From contig NZ_JBHRXZ010000022.1 of the NCBI RefSeq assembly GCF_042648805.1, positions 941,253-1,005,252 on the forward strand: a DNA stretch of 64,000 nt. Direction: 5' to 3'. This DNA is from Azomonas tarimensis (GTDB lineage: Bacteria > Pseudomonadota > Gammaproteobacteria > Pseudomonadales > Pseudomonadaceae). How positions within the stretch are numbered: the first letter of the stretch is position 1; every line of letters begins with the position of its first letter. Below the pieces are notes generated by a model that saw only the letters and a program-made list of their open reading frames with translations, did no database searches and was not told the origin of the DNA. Of this stretch, positions 51,032 through 61,744 are shown in pieces. The position numbers were made by a program, and so were the translations under genes.

Positions 51032-52332
51032 AAAACATAGCGAACAGGGGCGGGGTCGGCAGCAGCAAACAGCCCTTGCTGGTCGTCATCATTCTTGCCA
51101 TTGGTGCGTTGCTTGGGGCCCTCATTCTGACCACTGATGTTGCGGGCTCCTCAGGTGATGGGCATGGACATGGGCATGGCCATGAAGGACATGCCAAAGC
51201 GTCAGATGCCGCGGCCGAGGACCATGAAGCTGACGAGCATGGCCATGACGACGAGCACGGTCATGATGAGGAGCACGCCGGTGGAGGTGATAGCCACCAG
51301 GAGGGCGAGGTCGAGCTAAACGACGTGCAGATACGCGCCGCCGGCATCACGCTCGCCACCGCGCAGGAGGCGGTCATTCGCAGTGGTATCACCCTGCCCG
51401 GCGAAATTGCCTTCAACGCTGACCAGACCGCGCGGGTGGTGCCACGCCTCGCCGGCGTGGTTGAAGGGGTAACGGCGGGTCTTGGCGAGCAGGTCAAGAA
51501 AGGCCAGGTGCTTGCCGTGATCGCCAGCAGGGAGCTTGCGGAACAACGGAGCAGCCTGGCCACCGCACAGAAGCGACTGCAACTGGCTCGTACCACGTAC
51601 CAGCGTGAGAAGCAGCTTTGGGAGGAGGGGATCTCCGCCAAGCAGGACTATCTTGCTGCGGAGCAGGCGCTACGCGAGGCAGAACTCACGGTCGCCAACG
51701 TCCGGGAGCAGCTCCAGGCGCTCGGCAGCGATGCGGGAACCCCGGGTGCGCTTAGCCGCTATGAGGTGCGGGCTCCGTTCGACGGCATGATCGTCGAGAA
51801 GGACATCACCCTGGGCGAGGCCGTCAGCGCAGACGCGCCTGTCTTCACCCTGTCCGATCTGTCCAGCGTCTGGGCAGATGTCATGGTGCCCGCCAAGGAC
51901 CTGGGCAGCGTTCGGGTTGGCAGCCAGGCCGTCATTGAAGCAACCGCCTTCGAATCTCGGGCTGAAGGGACCGTGTCCTATATCGGCTCGCTGGTAGGGC
52001 AGCAAAACCGGGCGGCAGTCGCTCGTATCACCCTCTCCAATCCTGGCGGCATCTGGCGCCCGGGTCTGTTCGTCAGCGTGCAGGTGCTTGCAGGTGAGGA
52101 GCGGGTGCCTGTAGCCGTCAAGCCTGACGCATTGCACACACTGGAAGAGCGGCCGGTGGTGTTCGTACGCACGGAGCAGGGTTTTGTCGCCGCTCCGGTG
52201 GCGACGGGCCGGCGTGACGCTGACGCGGTGGAGATCATCCAGGGCGTCGACGCCGGAACGCGCTATGCGCTGGGCAACAGCTTCATCATCAAGTCCGAAC
52301 TGGGCAAAGGCAGCGCCGAGCATAGCCACTGA
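51028..52332 (+). CDS. czcB: CzcB-type membrane-fusion protein
   Basis: 434 aa. A membrane anchor (LLVVIILAIGALLGALIL) is followed by a His/Asp/Glu-rich metal-binding stretch at residues 44-95 (GHGHGHGHEGHAK, DEHGHDDEHGHDEEH). Then the lipoyl/barrel-sandwich and beta-barrel domains (GEIAFNADQTARVVPRLAG; GVVEGVTAGLGEQVKKGQ). The start is TTG 51028, overlapping the czcC stop, with GAGGAG eight bases upstream. Confidence 0.88.
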   Translation: MKNIANRGGVGSSKQPLLVVIILAIGALLGALILTTDVAGSSGDGHGHGHGHEGHAKASDAAAEDHEADEHGHDDEHGHDEEHAGGGDSHQEGEVELNDVQIRAAGITLATAQEAVIRSGITLPGEIAFNADQTARVVPRLAGVVEGVTAGLGEQVKKGQVLAVIASRELAEQRSSLATAQKRLQLARTTYQREKQLWEEGISAKQDYLAAEQALREAELTVANVREQLQALGSDAGTPGALSRYEVRAPFDGMIVEKDITLGEAVSADAPVFTLSDLSSVWADVMVPAKDLGSVRVGSQAVIEATAFESRAEGTVSYIGSLVGQQNRAAVARITLSNPGGIWRPGLFVSVQVLAGEERVPVAVKPDALHTLEERPVVFVRTEQGFVAAPVATGRRDADAVEIIQGVDAGTRYALGNSFIIKSELGKGSAEHSH

Positions 52333-52348
52333 TCGCCGGAGAAGAACC

Positions 52349-55300
52349 GTGTTTGAACGCATCATTCGCTTTTCCATCGAGCACCGCTGGCTGGTAATGC
52401 TGGCGGTACTGGGAATGGCGGCGCTGGGCATCTTCAATTATCAGCGCTTGCCGATCGACGCCGTCCCCGACATCACCAACGTTCAGGTGCAAATCAATAC
52501 CGCGGCTCCTGGCTACTCGCCGTTGGAGGTCGAGCAGCGGATCACCTATCCGCTGGAGACGGTGATGGCTGGCATTCCGAAGCTGGAACAGACCCGCTCG
52601 CTGTCGCGTTATGGGCTCTCCCAGATCACGGTGATCTTCGAGGAAGGAACCGACATCTATTTCGCTCGCCAACTGGTGAACGAGCGTCTACAGGGGGCAT
52701 CGGATCAATTGCCGGCGGGCATAGCCGCCACTCTTGGACCGATCTCCACCGGGCTTGGCGAGATCTACTTCTGGACGGTGGAGGCCGAGGAGGGAGCGTC
52801 CACGGCAGATGGGGCCCCCTACACCTTGACTGATCTGCGCGAGATCCAGGATTGGATCATCAAGCCGCAGTTGCGCAACGTGCCTGGCGTGACAGAGATA
52901 AACACGATCGGCGGTTACGAGAAGGAGTATCAGATCGCACCCAACCCGCAGGTGCTGCGCTCCTATGGGCTCACGCTACAGGACTTGCTCACTGCGGTGG
53001 AGCGCAACAACCAGAACCTGGGGGCTGGCTACATCGAGCGCAGCGGCGAGCAATACACGATCCGTGCTCCGGGGCAGGTTCGGTCGGCCGAGGAGATCGG
53101 CAGCATTCTCATCGCCAATGTGAACGGCACGCCGATCCGCATAAACGACGTGGCCGAGGTCGGCATCGGCAGGGAGCTGCGCACGGGAGCTGCGACCGAG
53201 AACGGTCGGGAGGTGGTGCTGGGTACTGCCTTCATGCTCATGGGCGAGAACAGCCGAGCGGTCTCCCAAGCGGTAGATCAGAAGATGAAGGAGATCAACC
53301 GCAGCCTCCCTGAGGGGGTGCATGCGGTGACGGTATACGACCGCACGGTGCTGGTGGACAAGGCGATTGCCACGGTGCAGAAGAACCTCATCGAGGGCGC
53401 CATCCTGGTGATTGCGGTGCTTTTTCTGTTCCTCGGCAACATCCGCGCCGCCATACTCACCGCGCTGGTTATCCCGCTCGCGATGCTGTTCACCTTCACG
53501 GGTATGGTGACGAATGGGGTCAGTGCCAACCTGATGAGCCTGGGGGCGCTGGACTTCGGCATCATCATCGACGGCGCCGTGGTGATCGTAGAGAACTGCG
53601 TTCGGCGCCTGGCACACGCCCAGTCTCATCTCGGCCGACCGCTCACCCGTGCCGAGCGGTTGAAAGAGGTGTTCCTCGCTTCCAAAGAAGTGCGTCGGCC
53701 GCTCTTGTTTGGCCAGCTGATCATCATGATCGTTTATCTGCCCATCTTCGCCCTCACCGGGGTGGAGGGGAAAATGTTCACCCCCATGGCCTTCACTGTG
53801 GTGGCCGCGCTCCTCGGCGCCATGATCCTTTCCATCACCTTCGTGCCGGCGGCGGTGGCCCTTTTCATCGGCAACCGGGTGACCGAGAAGGAAAACGTGC
53901 TGATGCGCGGCGCCAGGCGGGCTTACCGACCGGCGCTCGACGCGGTGATGGCTAACAAGCCGGCGGTGCTCACCTTCGCAATGGTCACCGTCGTGCTCGC
54001 GGGCTTGATCGGCACCCGTATGGGCAGCGAGTTCGTGCCTAGCCTCAATGAAGGCGACTTTGCCATCCAGGTTCTCCGGGTGCCGGCGACCGGTCTGACG
54101 CAGTCGCTGGAGATGCAGCGGCAACTGGAGCGCAAGCTCGTCGAGGAGTTTCCCGAGATCGAGCGCATCTTCACCCGCACCGGTACGGCGGAGGTGGCGT
54201 CCGACGCCATGCCACCGAATATTTCCGATGCCTACGTAATGCTCAAGCCGCAGGACCACTGGCCGGATCCGGGCAAGTCGCGCAACCAGCTGTTGCTGGA
54301 GGTGCAGGCCTCCGCTGCCGAGCTTCCCGGTAGCAATTACGAATTCTCCCAGCCGATCGAACTGCGGTTCAACGAGCTGATCTCCGGTGTGCGTTCGGAC
54401 GTGGCGGTGAAGATCTTCGGCGATGACATGGACGTGCTGAACAACACCGCCGTCGAGATCGCCGAGGTCCTGGAGAGCGTGTCCGGAGCCTCGGGCGTAC
54501 AGGTGGAACAGACCACCGGGCTGCCCATGCTCACGGTGCATATCGACCGTGAGCGGGTCGCCCGCTATGGCCTCAGCGTGAGCGAAGTGCAGGATACGCT
54601 AGCAGTAGCCGTTGGCGGCCGCGAGGCTGGGACCCTGTTCCAGGGGGATCGTCGCTTCGACATCGTGGTACGCCTTCCCGAGGTGCTGCGCAGTGACCTG
54701 GCGGCCATCGAGCGGCTGCCCATCGCGCTGCCCATGGGCGCAGGGGGCCTGGTGAATTACATTCCACTCGGCGATGTCGCGGAACTGGACATCGCACCGG
54801 GGCCGAATCAGATCAGCCGCGAGGAAGGTAAACGGCGTGTCGTGGTGACGGCAAACGTGCAGGGGCGCGACATCGGCTCCTTCGTAGCCGAGGCCGAGCA
54901 GCGTATTCGGCAGCAGGTGAAAATTCCCGCCGGCTACTGGACGGATTGGGGCGGCACCTTTGAGCAGCTGGAGTCCGCCACGCAACGGCTGCAAATTGTG
55001 GTGCCGGTAGCCTTGCTGCTGGTTTTCGTGCTCCTGTTCATGATGTTCAACAACGCCAAGGACGGCCTTCTGGTCTTCACTGGCATCCCCTTTGCGCTGA
55101 CCGGCGGCATCGCAGCGTTGTGGTTGCGCGGCATTCCGCTTTCGATTTCCGCGGCGGTGGGCTTTATCGCGCTTTCTGGCGTGGCGGTGCTCAACGGCTT
55201 GGTGATGCTTTCCTTCATCCGCAGCCTGCGTGAGCAGGGTTACGGGCTGGATGCGGCGATCTACGAAGGCGCACTGACCCGGCTGAGGCCGGTGTTGATG

Positions 55301-55528
55301 ACCGCGCTGGTGGCGGCCCTGGGTTTCGTGCCGATGGCACTCAACACGGGCACAGGGGCCGAGGTGCAGCGGCCGCTCGCAACAGTGGTGATAGGCGGCA
55401 TCATTTCTTCGACGCTGCTGACCTTGCTGGTCTTGCCGGTGCTCTATCGACTGGCTCATCAGAGGGGAGCGGCCGCTGAGAATGCCGAGACCAGTCCTGA
55501 GGATCACGTTCCGCAGGGCTCCGCGTAA
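52349..55528 (+). CDS. czcA: CzcA-type heavy-metal RND pump
   Basis: 1059 aa, the usual CzcA length. The HME-RND signature is LGALDFGIIIDGAVVIVEN with the proton-relay acidic residues (DFG..ID....E). N-terminus MFERIIRFSIEHRWLVMLAVLG. Twelve membrane segments in two halves. GTG 52349 with GGAG upstream is chosen; a longer frame reads czcB sequence. It exports divalent metals such as Zn, Cd or Co by proton antiport; the exact metal is not decided by sequence. Confidence 0.9.
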   Translation: MFERIIRFSIEHRWLVMLAVLGMAALGIFNYQRLPIDAVPDITNVQVQINTAAPGYSPLEVEQRITYPLETVMAGIPKLEQTRSLSRYGLSQITVIFEEGTDIYFARQLVNERLQGASDQLPAGIAATLGPISTGLGEIYFWTVEAEEGASTADGAPYTLTDLREIQDWIIKPQLRNVPGVTEINTIGGYEKEYQIAPNPQVLRSYGLTLQDLLTAVERNNQNLGAGYIERSGEQYTIRAPGQVRSAEEIGSILIANVNGTPIRINDVAEVGIGRELRTGAATENGREVVLGTAFMLMGENSRAVSQAVDQKMKEINRSLPEGVHAVTVYDRTVLVDKAIATVQKNLIEGAILVIAVLFLFLGNIRAAILTALVIPLAMLFTFTGMVTNGVSANLMSLGALDFGIIIDGAVVIVENCVRRLAHAQSHLGRPLTRAERLKEVFLASKEVRRPLLFGQLIIMIVYLPIFALTGVEGKMFTPMAFTVVAALLGAMILSITFVPAAVALFIGNRVTEKENVLMRGARRAYRPALDAVMANKPAVLTFAMVTVVLAGLIGTRMGSEFVPSLNEGDFAIQVLRVPATGLTQSLEMQRQLERKLVEEFPEIERIFTRTGTAEVASDAMPPNISDAYVMLKPQDHWPDPGKSRNQLLLEVQASAAELPGSNYEFSQPIELRFNELISGVRSDVAVKIFGDDMDVLNNTAVEIAEVLESVSGASGVQVEQTTGLPMLTVHIDRERVARYGLSVSEVQDTLAVAVGGREAGTLFQGDRRFDIVVRLPEVLRSDLAAIERLPIALPMGAGGLVNYIPLGDVAELDIAPGPNQISREEGKRRVVVTANVQGRDIGSFVAEAEQRIRQQVKIPAGYWTDWGGTFEQLESATQRLQIVVPVALLLVFVLLFMMFNNAKDGLLVFTGIPFALTGGIAALWLRGIPLSISAAVGFIALSGVAVLNGLVMLSFIRSLREQGYGLDAAIYEGALTRLRPVLMTALVAALGFVPMALNTGTGAEVQRPLATVVIGGIISSTLLTLLVLPVLYRLAHQRGAAAENAETSPEDHVPQGSA

Positions 55529-55611
55529 CCGTTTGAGCTGCATCATGTTCTCCACGGACCTGGTGCAGCTTACCGCTGGCGTTTCTACATGACTGAATTA
55601 GGAGGGATCAT

Positions 55612-56556
55612 ATGGGCGGCCATCATGCTCATGGGGCGAGCGCCACGAGCAATATCAAGATCGCTTTTTTTCTAAACCTCAGTTTTACCCTTATCGAGCT
55701 TGTTGGCGGTCTTTGGACCAATAGCGTGGCTATCTTGAGTGATGCCGTACATGATCTGGGGGATTCGCTATCCCTTGGGTTGGCGTGGTACTTCGTTCAC
55801 CTGTCCAAGCAAGGGCCAACGTCCCGAAACACCTACGGGTATCAGCGATACTCGCTGTTGGGTGGCCTGATAACTGCCGTTGTGTTGATGATCGGGTTGG
55901 GTTTTATCCTGTGGCATGCAGTCGGTCGCCTGCTATCGCCTGAGGAGGTAAACGCGCCGGGCATGATGGCGCTCGCGGTTGTCGGCATCTTGTTCAACGG
56001 TGCGGCTGTTTTGAGGGTCCGTAAGGGAAGCTCTCTTACAGAGCGAATCGTAAGCTGGCATTTGATTGAAGATACGCTTGGCTGGGTTGCGGTGTTGCTG
56101 GGAGCTGGAGCGATTGCCATATGGGATCTCCCCATCATAGATCCACTGCTGTCGATCGCTATATCCTGTTTCATCTTGTGGAATGTCGTAAAAAATATGA
56201 AGCAGTTTTTCCATATTTTTCTACAGCTATCTCCCCCAAACTTCGATCGGGATTCCTTTGAACAGCATATCCTGTCTCTGCCAAAGGCGGTCTCCCTGCA
56301 CCATACTCACAGCTGGACGCTGGATGGCGAGAGTCATGTATTGACGACCCATGTCGTCATGGAGAAGGCGGCGAGTCGCGGTGATGTCCTGAAGGTAAAG
56401 AACGAGATACAAGAGTTCTCGCGTGCGCAGGGGTTTACCCATGTTACTGCCGATGTGGAGCTCGAAGGTGAGATATGCGTGTCGGGTGATGAGCACGGGC
56501 ACGGGCACGGACATGGACATGGACATGGACACGATGACACATGTCCGCTTCGATGA
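55612..56556 (+). CDS. czcD: CDF cation efflux protein (CzcD type)
   Basis: 314 aa, six membrane segments. Metal site A: D44, H47 and D51 in SDAVHDLGDS; second pair H150 and D154 in SWHLIEDTLGW. C-terminal His-rich tail (EHGHGHGHGHGHGHDD). It moves Zn/Cd/Co out of the cytoplasm. AGGAGG lies before ATG. It is the most AT-rich coding sequence in the window by eye, unlike its neighbours, which supports horizontal origin. Confidence 0.9.
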   Translation: MGGHHAHGASATSNIKIAFFLNLSFTLIELVGGLWTNSVAILSDAVHDLGDSLSLGLAWYFVHLSKQGPTSRNTYGYQRYSLLGGLITAVVLMIGLGFILWHAVGRLLSPEEVNAPGMMALAVVGILFNGAAVLRVRKGSSLTERIVSWHLIEDTLGWVAVLLGAGAIAIWDLPIIDPLLSIAISCFILWNVVKNMKQFFHIFLQLSPPNFDRDSFEQHILSLPKAVSLHHTHSWTLDGESHVLTTHVVMEKAASRGDVLKVKNEIQEFSRAQGFTHVTADVELEGEICVSGDEHGHGHGHGHGHGHDDTCPLR

Positions 56557-56628
56557 GTGGAGAACGCCATCCGGCCTTTCGTCATCGGGCGCAAGTACTG
56601 GCTGTTCAGGGACTCATCCGGAGGGGCG
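56557..56628 (+). mobile_element. IS66-family transposase remnant
   Basis: Directly after the CDF stop the sequence reads ENAIRPFVIGRKYWLFRDSS then GGA, the conserved C-terminal strip of IS66 transposases (ENAIRPFVIGRKNWLF). About 24 codons survive; what follows does not match. It marks the right edge of the metal-resistance insert. Confidence 0.75.
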
Positions 56629-56759
56629 ACGGCGAAGCCTGTCACTCCCGTGACCAAGCAACGACTGCCCATCCGCCCTCTCTGGCCTGCCATGCGCAGC
56701 CTGTCGGCCACGCGGCTGGCGGGTGAAGAGCAGCTGGTCAGGGTTGCATGTGCAGGCCC

Positions 56760-57539
56760 CTAATGCCCGCCGAAATTCGCCTGGCGTTTTTCCAGGAAGG
56801 CACTGACCGCTTCCTGAAAATCCGGGCTGTCCATGCAGCGGGAAAACCCGATCTTCTCCGCTTCGAGCTGATGGTCCAGGTCCCGGGCGAAGGACTGGCG
56901 CATCAGCCGCTTGAGCTGGCCCTGGGCCACCGGGGCGGAGCGGCTCAGGCGGCCGACCAGGCATTCGGTGACGCTGGCCAGCTGGCTCGACGGCACCACC
57001 TTGTTCACCAGCCCGAGAGTGAGGGCCTGGGTTGCGTCTATGGGTTCGTTGAGCAGGGCGATTTCCAGCGCGGTGCGCAGGCCAACCAGGCGCGGCAGGT
57101 GCCAGGAAGCACCGAGGTCGCAGCTGGCGCCGAGCTTGAGGTAGGCGAAGTTGAAGTTGGTGTTGCTGGCGGCGATGACGATGTCGCAGGCCAGGGCGAT
57201 GCTCATGCCGGCGCCGGCCACCGCGCCCTGCACGCTGGCGACAACGGGCACGTCCAGTTCGCTGAGCAGCAACATGGCCTGGTTCATCGGTTCGATGAGG
57301 TCGGGCACCACGCTGTCCGGCGTGTCGCGGAACTGGGCGATGTCGCCGCCGGCCATGAAGCCGCGGCCTTCGCCAGTGAGCACCAGCACGCGGGTCTGGC
57401 GGCGGGCGGCTACTTCCTGGCAGGCAGAGAGAAACGCCGCAGCCATCTCGCTGTTGATGGCATTCATGGCCTCGGGGCGGTTGAATCGGATAGTGCTGAC
57501 CGGGCCTTGATGGTGCAGCAGGATCGGCGAATCGTTCAT
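56760..57539 (-). CDS. enoyl-CoA hydratase/isomerase family protein
   Basis: 259 aa, crotonase fold: FNRPEAMNAINSEMAAAFL near residue 18, oxyanion-hole strips GRGFMAGGDIAQF and VQGAVAGAGMSIALACD, and CDLGASWHLPRLVG, where Asp replaces the usual catalytic Glu as in PaaG-like members. Last gene of the minus-strand operon, five bases after the phosphatase gene. It hydrates or isomerises an enoyl-CoA. Confidence 0.87.
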   Translation of the reverse strand: MNDSPILLHHQGPVSTIRFNRPEAMNAINSEMAAAFLSACQEVAARRQTRVLVLTGEGRGFMAGGDIAQFRDTPDSVVPDLIEPMNQAMLLLSELDVPVVASVQGAVAGAGMSIALACDIVIAASNTNFNFAYLKLGASCDLGASWHLPRLVGLRTALEIALLNEPIDATQALTLGLVNKVVPSSQLASVTECLVGRLSRSAPVAQGQLKRLMRQSFARDLDHQLEAEKIGFSRCMDSPDFQEAVSAFLEKRQANFGGH

Positions 57540-57544
57540 GGCGA

Positions 57545-58243
57545 TCACTCTTGTTGTGGGCGGTAATGGCACCAGACCTGTTCCATCACGGTCCGGCGCT
57601 GGTCGGGGCGGATCGGGTCCCAGGCCGTCAGGTTGACGGCCCGTAGCAGGCAGCGGGGACGGCCGTCCGGGCTGCTGTCGGTCTCGATCAGGTTGAAGCA
57701 GGCGGGGTCCTGCTCGAAGGCTTTCAGGCTGTGCAGCCCGCCGCCGACGATGTGGCTGAGGATGACCCGGTTGACCGCATCGTGGGCCACCAGTAGCAGG
57801 TCGTTCCAGTCGTCCCGGGCCAGCCACGCCTGCCAGGCAGTGAGTACCCGCTCGGCAAAGGACTGCCAGGACTCGCCGCCGATGAAGGCCGCGCCGGGCT
57901 GTTCGGCGCCGTCGTAGGCGTAGGCGATGGCCCGTTCACGCTGTCTTGGGAGGATTTCGCGCAGGCGGCCGGCCCGGATTTCCTTGAAGCGCTCGTCGCT
58001 GAGTAGCGGCAGGTCCCGATCGCCAAGCACGGCGCGGGCGGTCTGTTCGGTGCGCGGCAGGCCCGAGCAGAGCGCCCGGTCCAGCGGGACGCCAGCGAGC
58101 CAGCGGGCGGTGGCAGCCACCTGTTCGCGCCCGGCCGGGTTGAGCGGCACGTGGCGCGGGTCCAGCGGGCGGCCCTGTTCATCGAAATAGGTCACCGAGG
58201 CGTGACGCATCAGGTAGATGCGTCGGCGTGCCGGGCGGTTCAT
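57545..58243 (-). CDS. histidine phosphatase-family protein
   Basis: 232 aa, phosphoglycerate-mutase-like: the RHG motif is R13-H14-A in YLMRHASVTYF, followed by LCSGLPRTEQTA, FKEIRAGRL, and the second His in LLLVAHDAVNRV. The start overlaps the DUF6285 stop by four bases. In this operon a kinase is thought to make a phospho-acyl-CoA, so this enzyme may hydrolyse a phosphorylated side product; this is inference. Confidence 0.82.
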   Translation of the reverse strand: MNRPARRRIYLMRHASVTYFDEQGRPLDPRHVPLNPAGREQVAATARWLAGVPLDRALCSGLPRTEQTARAVLGDRDLPLLSDERFKEIRAGRLREILPRQRERAIAYAYDGAEQPGAAFIGGESWQSFAERVLTAWQAWLARDDWNDLLLVAHDAVNRVILSHIVGGGLHSLKAFEQDPACFNLIETDSSPDGRPRCLLRAVNLTAWDPIRPDQRRTVMEQVWCHYRPQQE

Positions 58244-58629
58244 GGCGCCTCGTCCAGCAGCCTGGGGTTGCTCTCGGCAAGCTTTTGCCGGGTGACCCGC
58301 TGCAGGTGGGCGAAGATTTCCGCCCGGCGCTCGCCCTGATCGGCTTCTCCGACGCGAATGGACTGGCACAGGGCGCGGTTGGCGGCGAGCAGGCGAGGGC
58401 GCAGCTCGGCCCCGCCGTCGCTGCCGTCCTCCACCAGGCCGCCGAGGGCTTCCAGCTCCTGCTGTTCCGGCCGTTCGCCGTTGCGCAGCTGGCGGGCGGC
58501 GATGGCCATGGCCCGGGCAATCATCAGGGCATCGGTTTTCTGGCCGCCGGACAGACCGGGCAGGATGCGCTCGCGCAGCAGCGCTTCGGCGGTGGCGAGC
58601 AATTGCTCGCCGGTGGGTTGGTCTCGCAT
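58240..58629 (-). CDS. DUF6285 protein, LvaB-like kinase partner
   Basis: 129 aa, helical: PTGEQLLATAEALLRERILP, LMIARAMAIAARQLRNGE, and a Leu-rich end. Small proteins of this kind sit beside APH-like kinases; in Pseudomonas putida levulinate degradation LvaB is a small protein needed by the kinase LvaA. Start shares one base with the kinase stop. Assignment to DUF6285 is from memory of the pattern. Confidence 0.7.
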   Translation of the reverse strand: MRDQPTGEQLLATAEALLRERILPGLSGGQKTDALMIARAMAIAARQLRNGERPEQQELEALGGLVEDGSDGGAELRPRLLAANRALCQSIRVGEADQGERRAEIFAHLQRVTRQKLAESNPRLLDEAP

Positions 58630-59638
58630 CAGGCGGCCTCCGTCATCTGCAGAATGGCCAGTTCCAGCTCTGGCAACAGGTGGCCGGTGAGAGCCAGCAG
58701 CAGCGAATCCTCCTCGCCGGAGAGGTGGCGGTCGGCCTGCTGCAGGGCAATCACCGCCCAGCGCAGGTGTGCCAGGACCTCCCAGTAACCCACCTGCTCG
58801 CGAGGGATGGGCGTGCCGCTGACGCTTTCGTAGCCGGCGTAGAAATCCGAGCGATGACCGATGCCGCCGGCTTCCAGATTGTCACGGCCGAAGCGCCAGC
58901 AGGCGGCACAGAACCAGCCGAGGTCTTCCAGCGGATCGCTCCAGCCGGCGAACTCCCAGTCGAGAATCGCCGTGAGGCCATGGGCATCCACCATGTAGTT
59001 GCCGGTGCGGAAATCCCGGTGGCAGAGCACCAGCGGACGGCTTTCCGGCGCGTTCAGTTCGAGCCAGCGCAAGCCCCATTCCAGTACCGGGTGGGCGCCG
59101 TCGTGGCCGTCCAGCCAGGCGCGCAGGTCGGCGACCGCGTGCAGTGCCGGCGCTTCGTCATACAGCGGCAGGAATTCCAGCGCCGGATGCGGCGGGCGGA
59201 TGCGGTGGATCTTCGCCAACTCCTCACCCAGCCGGCGGGCCAGGGCAGGGCGATCCGGCGCGAGGCTCAGGTCCTTGACCAAGAGATGCCCGGCGCCTTG
59301 GCCGGCGACCCGGCGCATGACGAACAGCGGGCGGCCGATGGCCTCGCCGGAGGCGTCCAGCCAGAGTGGTTCGGGCACTGTGACGCCGACCTCGAACACG
59401 GCCTGCAGCAGGGCGAACTCCTGGGCTCGGCCGTGGCTCACCGCCACGCCGGTAGGCGCATCGGCACGGATAACCAGTTCCAGCAGGCCTTGGTGGGGCC
59501 CGTCCTTTACCTGTGCGGTGGCCAGCCAGTTCTGCTGGATGGCCCCGCCGGAGAGCAGCCGGAACTCGGTGAACACCACGCGGTGGGCCTCGGCCCGGCG
59601 GGCGACGTAGTGCTCCAGGGCGCTGCGGATCTCTTCGC

Positions 59639-59642
<4 letters not shown>
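58629..59642 (-). CDS. APH-like phosphotransferase (ACAD10/11 or LvaA type)
   Basis: 337 aa, aminoglycoside-phosphotransferase fold. The catalytic loop is H208-RD-FRTGN with Asp210 and Asn215, and the metal-binding D228 lies in ILDWEFAG. Kinases of this group phosphorylate 4-hydroxyacyl-CoAs; in animals the kinase domain is fused to an acyl-CoA dehydrogenase in ACAD10/11. Here the dehydrogenase is the preceding gene, overlapping by four bases. Not an antibiotic resistance enzyme by context. Confidence 0.83.
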
Positions 59643-60805
<1,163 letters not shown>

Positions 60806-60823
60806 GGGCGGGCTCCTCTGCGA

Positions 60824-61675
60824 TCAGCTGTACGAGTAGAAGCCGCGGCCGCTCTTGCGCCCGAGGTAGCCGGCTTCGACCATCTCCCGCAGCAGCGGGG
60901 CAGGGCGGTACTTGGAGTCGTTGAAGCTGGTGTAGAACACCTCCATGACCGCCAGCAGGGTGTCCAGGCCGATCAGGTCGGCCAGCGCCAGCGGACCGAT
61001 GGGGTGGCTGCAGCCCAGCTTCATCCCGGTGTCGATGTCCTCGGCGCTGGCAAGGCCCTCCTGCAGCACGAACACTGCCTCGTTGATCATCGGCACGAGG
61101 ATGCGGTTGACCGCGAAACCGGCGCTGTTGCGGGCGCTGATGGCGGTCTTGCCGATGCGCTCGGCAAAGGCAAGGGCGGCGGACTGGGTCTCGTCGCCGG
61201 TCTGCAGGCCGCGGATCAGCTCCACCAGTTGCATCATCGGCACCGGGTTGAAGAAGTGCATGCCGATGAAGCGATCCGGCCGGTCGGTGGCCGCCGCGAG
61301 TTTGGTGATGGAGATGGAGGAGGTGTTGCTGGCGATCATCGCCTCGGGTTTGAGGACACTGCAGATGTCCGCGAGGACCTTCACCTTCAGATCCTCGGCC
61401 TCGGTGGCGGCCTCGATCACCAGGTCGACGTCGGCCATGGCCTGGCGATCGGTGGTCGCGCGCACGCGGCCAAGTACGGCCTGCTTGCCGGCCTCGTCGA
61501 GCTTTTCCTTCTTGATCAGGCGGTCCAGGCTGTTGCCCAGAGCGGCCATGCCGCGCTCGGTAGCGGCTTCGGAGATGTCCAGCATCACCACGTCCAGCCC
61601 GGCCATGGCGCAGATCTGGGCGATGCCGTTGCCCATGGTGCCCGCGCCGATCACGCCTACAGAATCGATCTGCAT
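60824..61675 (-). CDS. 3-hydroxyacyl-CoA dehydrogenase
   Basis: 283 aa, PaaH/Hbd type: Rossmann loop GVIGAGTMGNGIAQ, ASNTSSISITKLA, the catalytic His in GMHFFNPVPMMQLVE, and SHPIGPLALADLIGLD. Complete length. It oxidises a 3-hydroxyacyl-CoA to the 3-oxo form for the thiolase encoded upstream at 61745. The A-rich leader on the minus strand is at 61691-61701. Confidence 0.9.
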   Translation of the reverse strand: MQIDSVGVIGAGTMGNGIAQICAMAGLDVVMLDISEAATERGMAALGNSLDRLIKKEKLDEAGKQAVLGRVRATTDRQAMADVDLVIEAATEAEDLKVKVLADICSVLKPEAMIASNTSSISITKLAAATDRPDRFIGMHFFNPVPMMQLVELIRGLQTGDETQSAALAFAERIGKTAISARNSAGFAVNRILVPMINEAVFVLQEGLASAEDIDTGMKLGCSHPIGPLALADLIGLDTLLAVMEVFYTSFNDSKYRPAPLLREMVEAGYLGRKSGRGFYSYS

Positions 61676-61690
61676 TCATTCGTCCTCATG

Positions 61691-61701
61691 TTGTTGTTCT
61701 T
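61691..61701 (-). promoter_or_regulatory. Crc/Hfq-type A-rich motif
   Basis: On the minus strand AAGAACAACAA, two overlapping perfect AAnAAnAA matches, 16 bases before the 3-hydroxyacyl-CoA dehydrogenase start. Confidence 0.5.
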
Positions 61702-61744
61702 GTCGTGCAGCGGTTGTAGCTCCGGGGTCACACTAGTACCGGGG

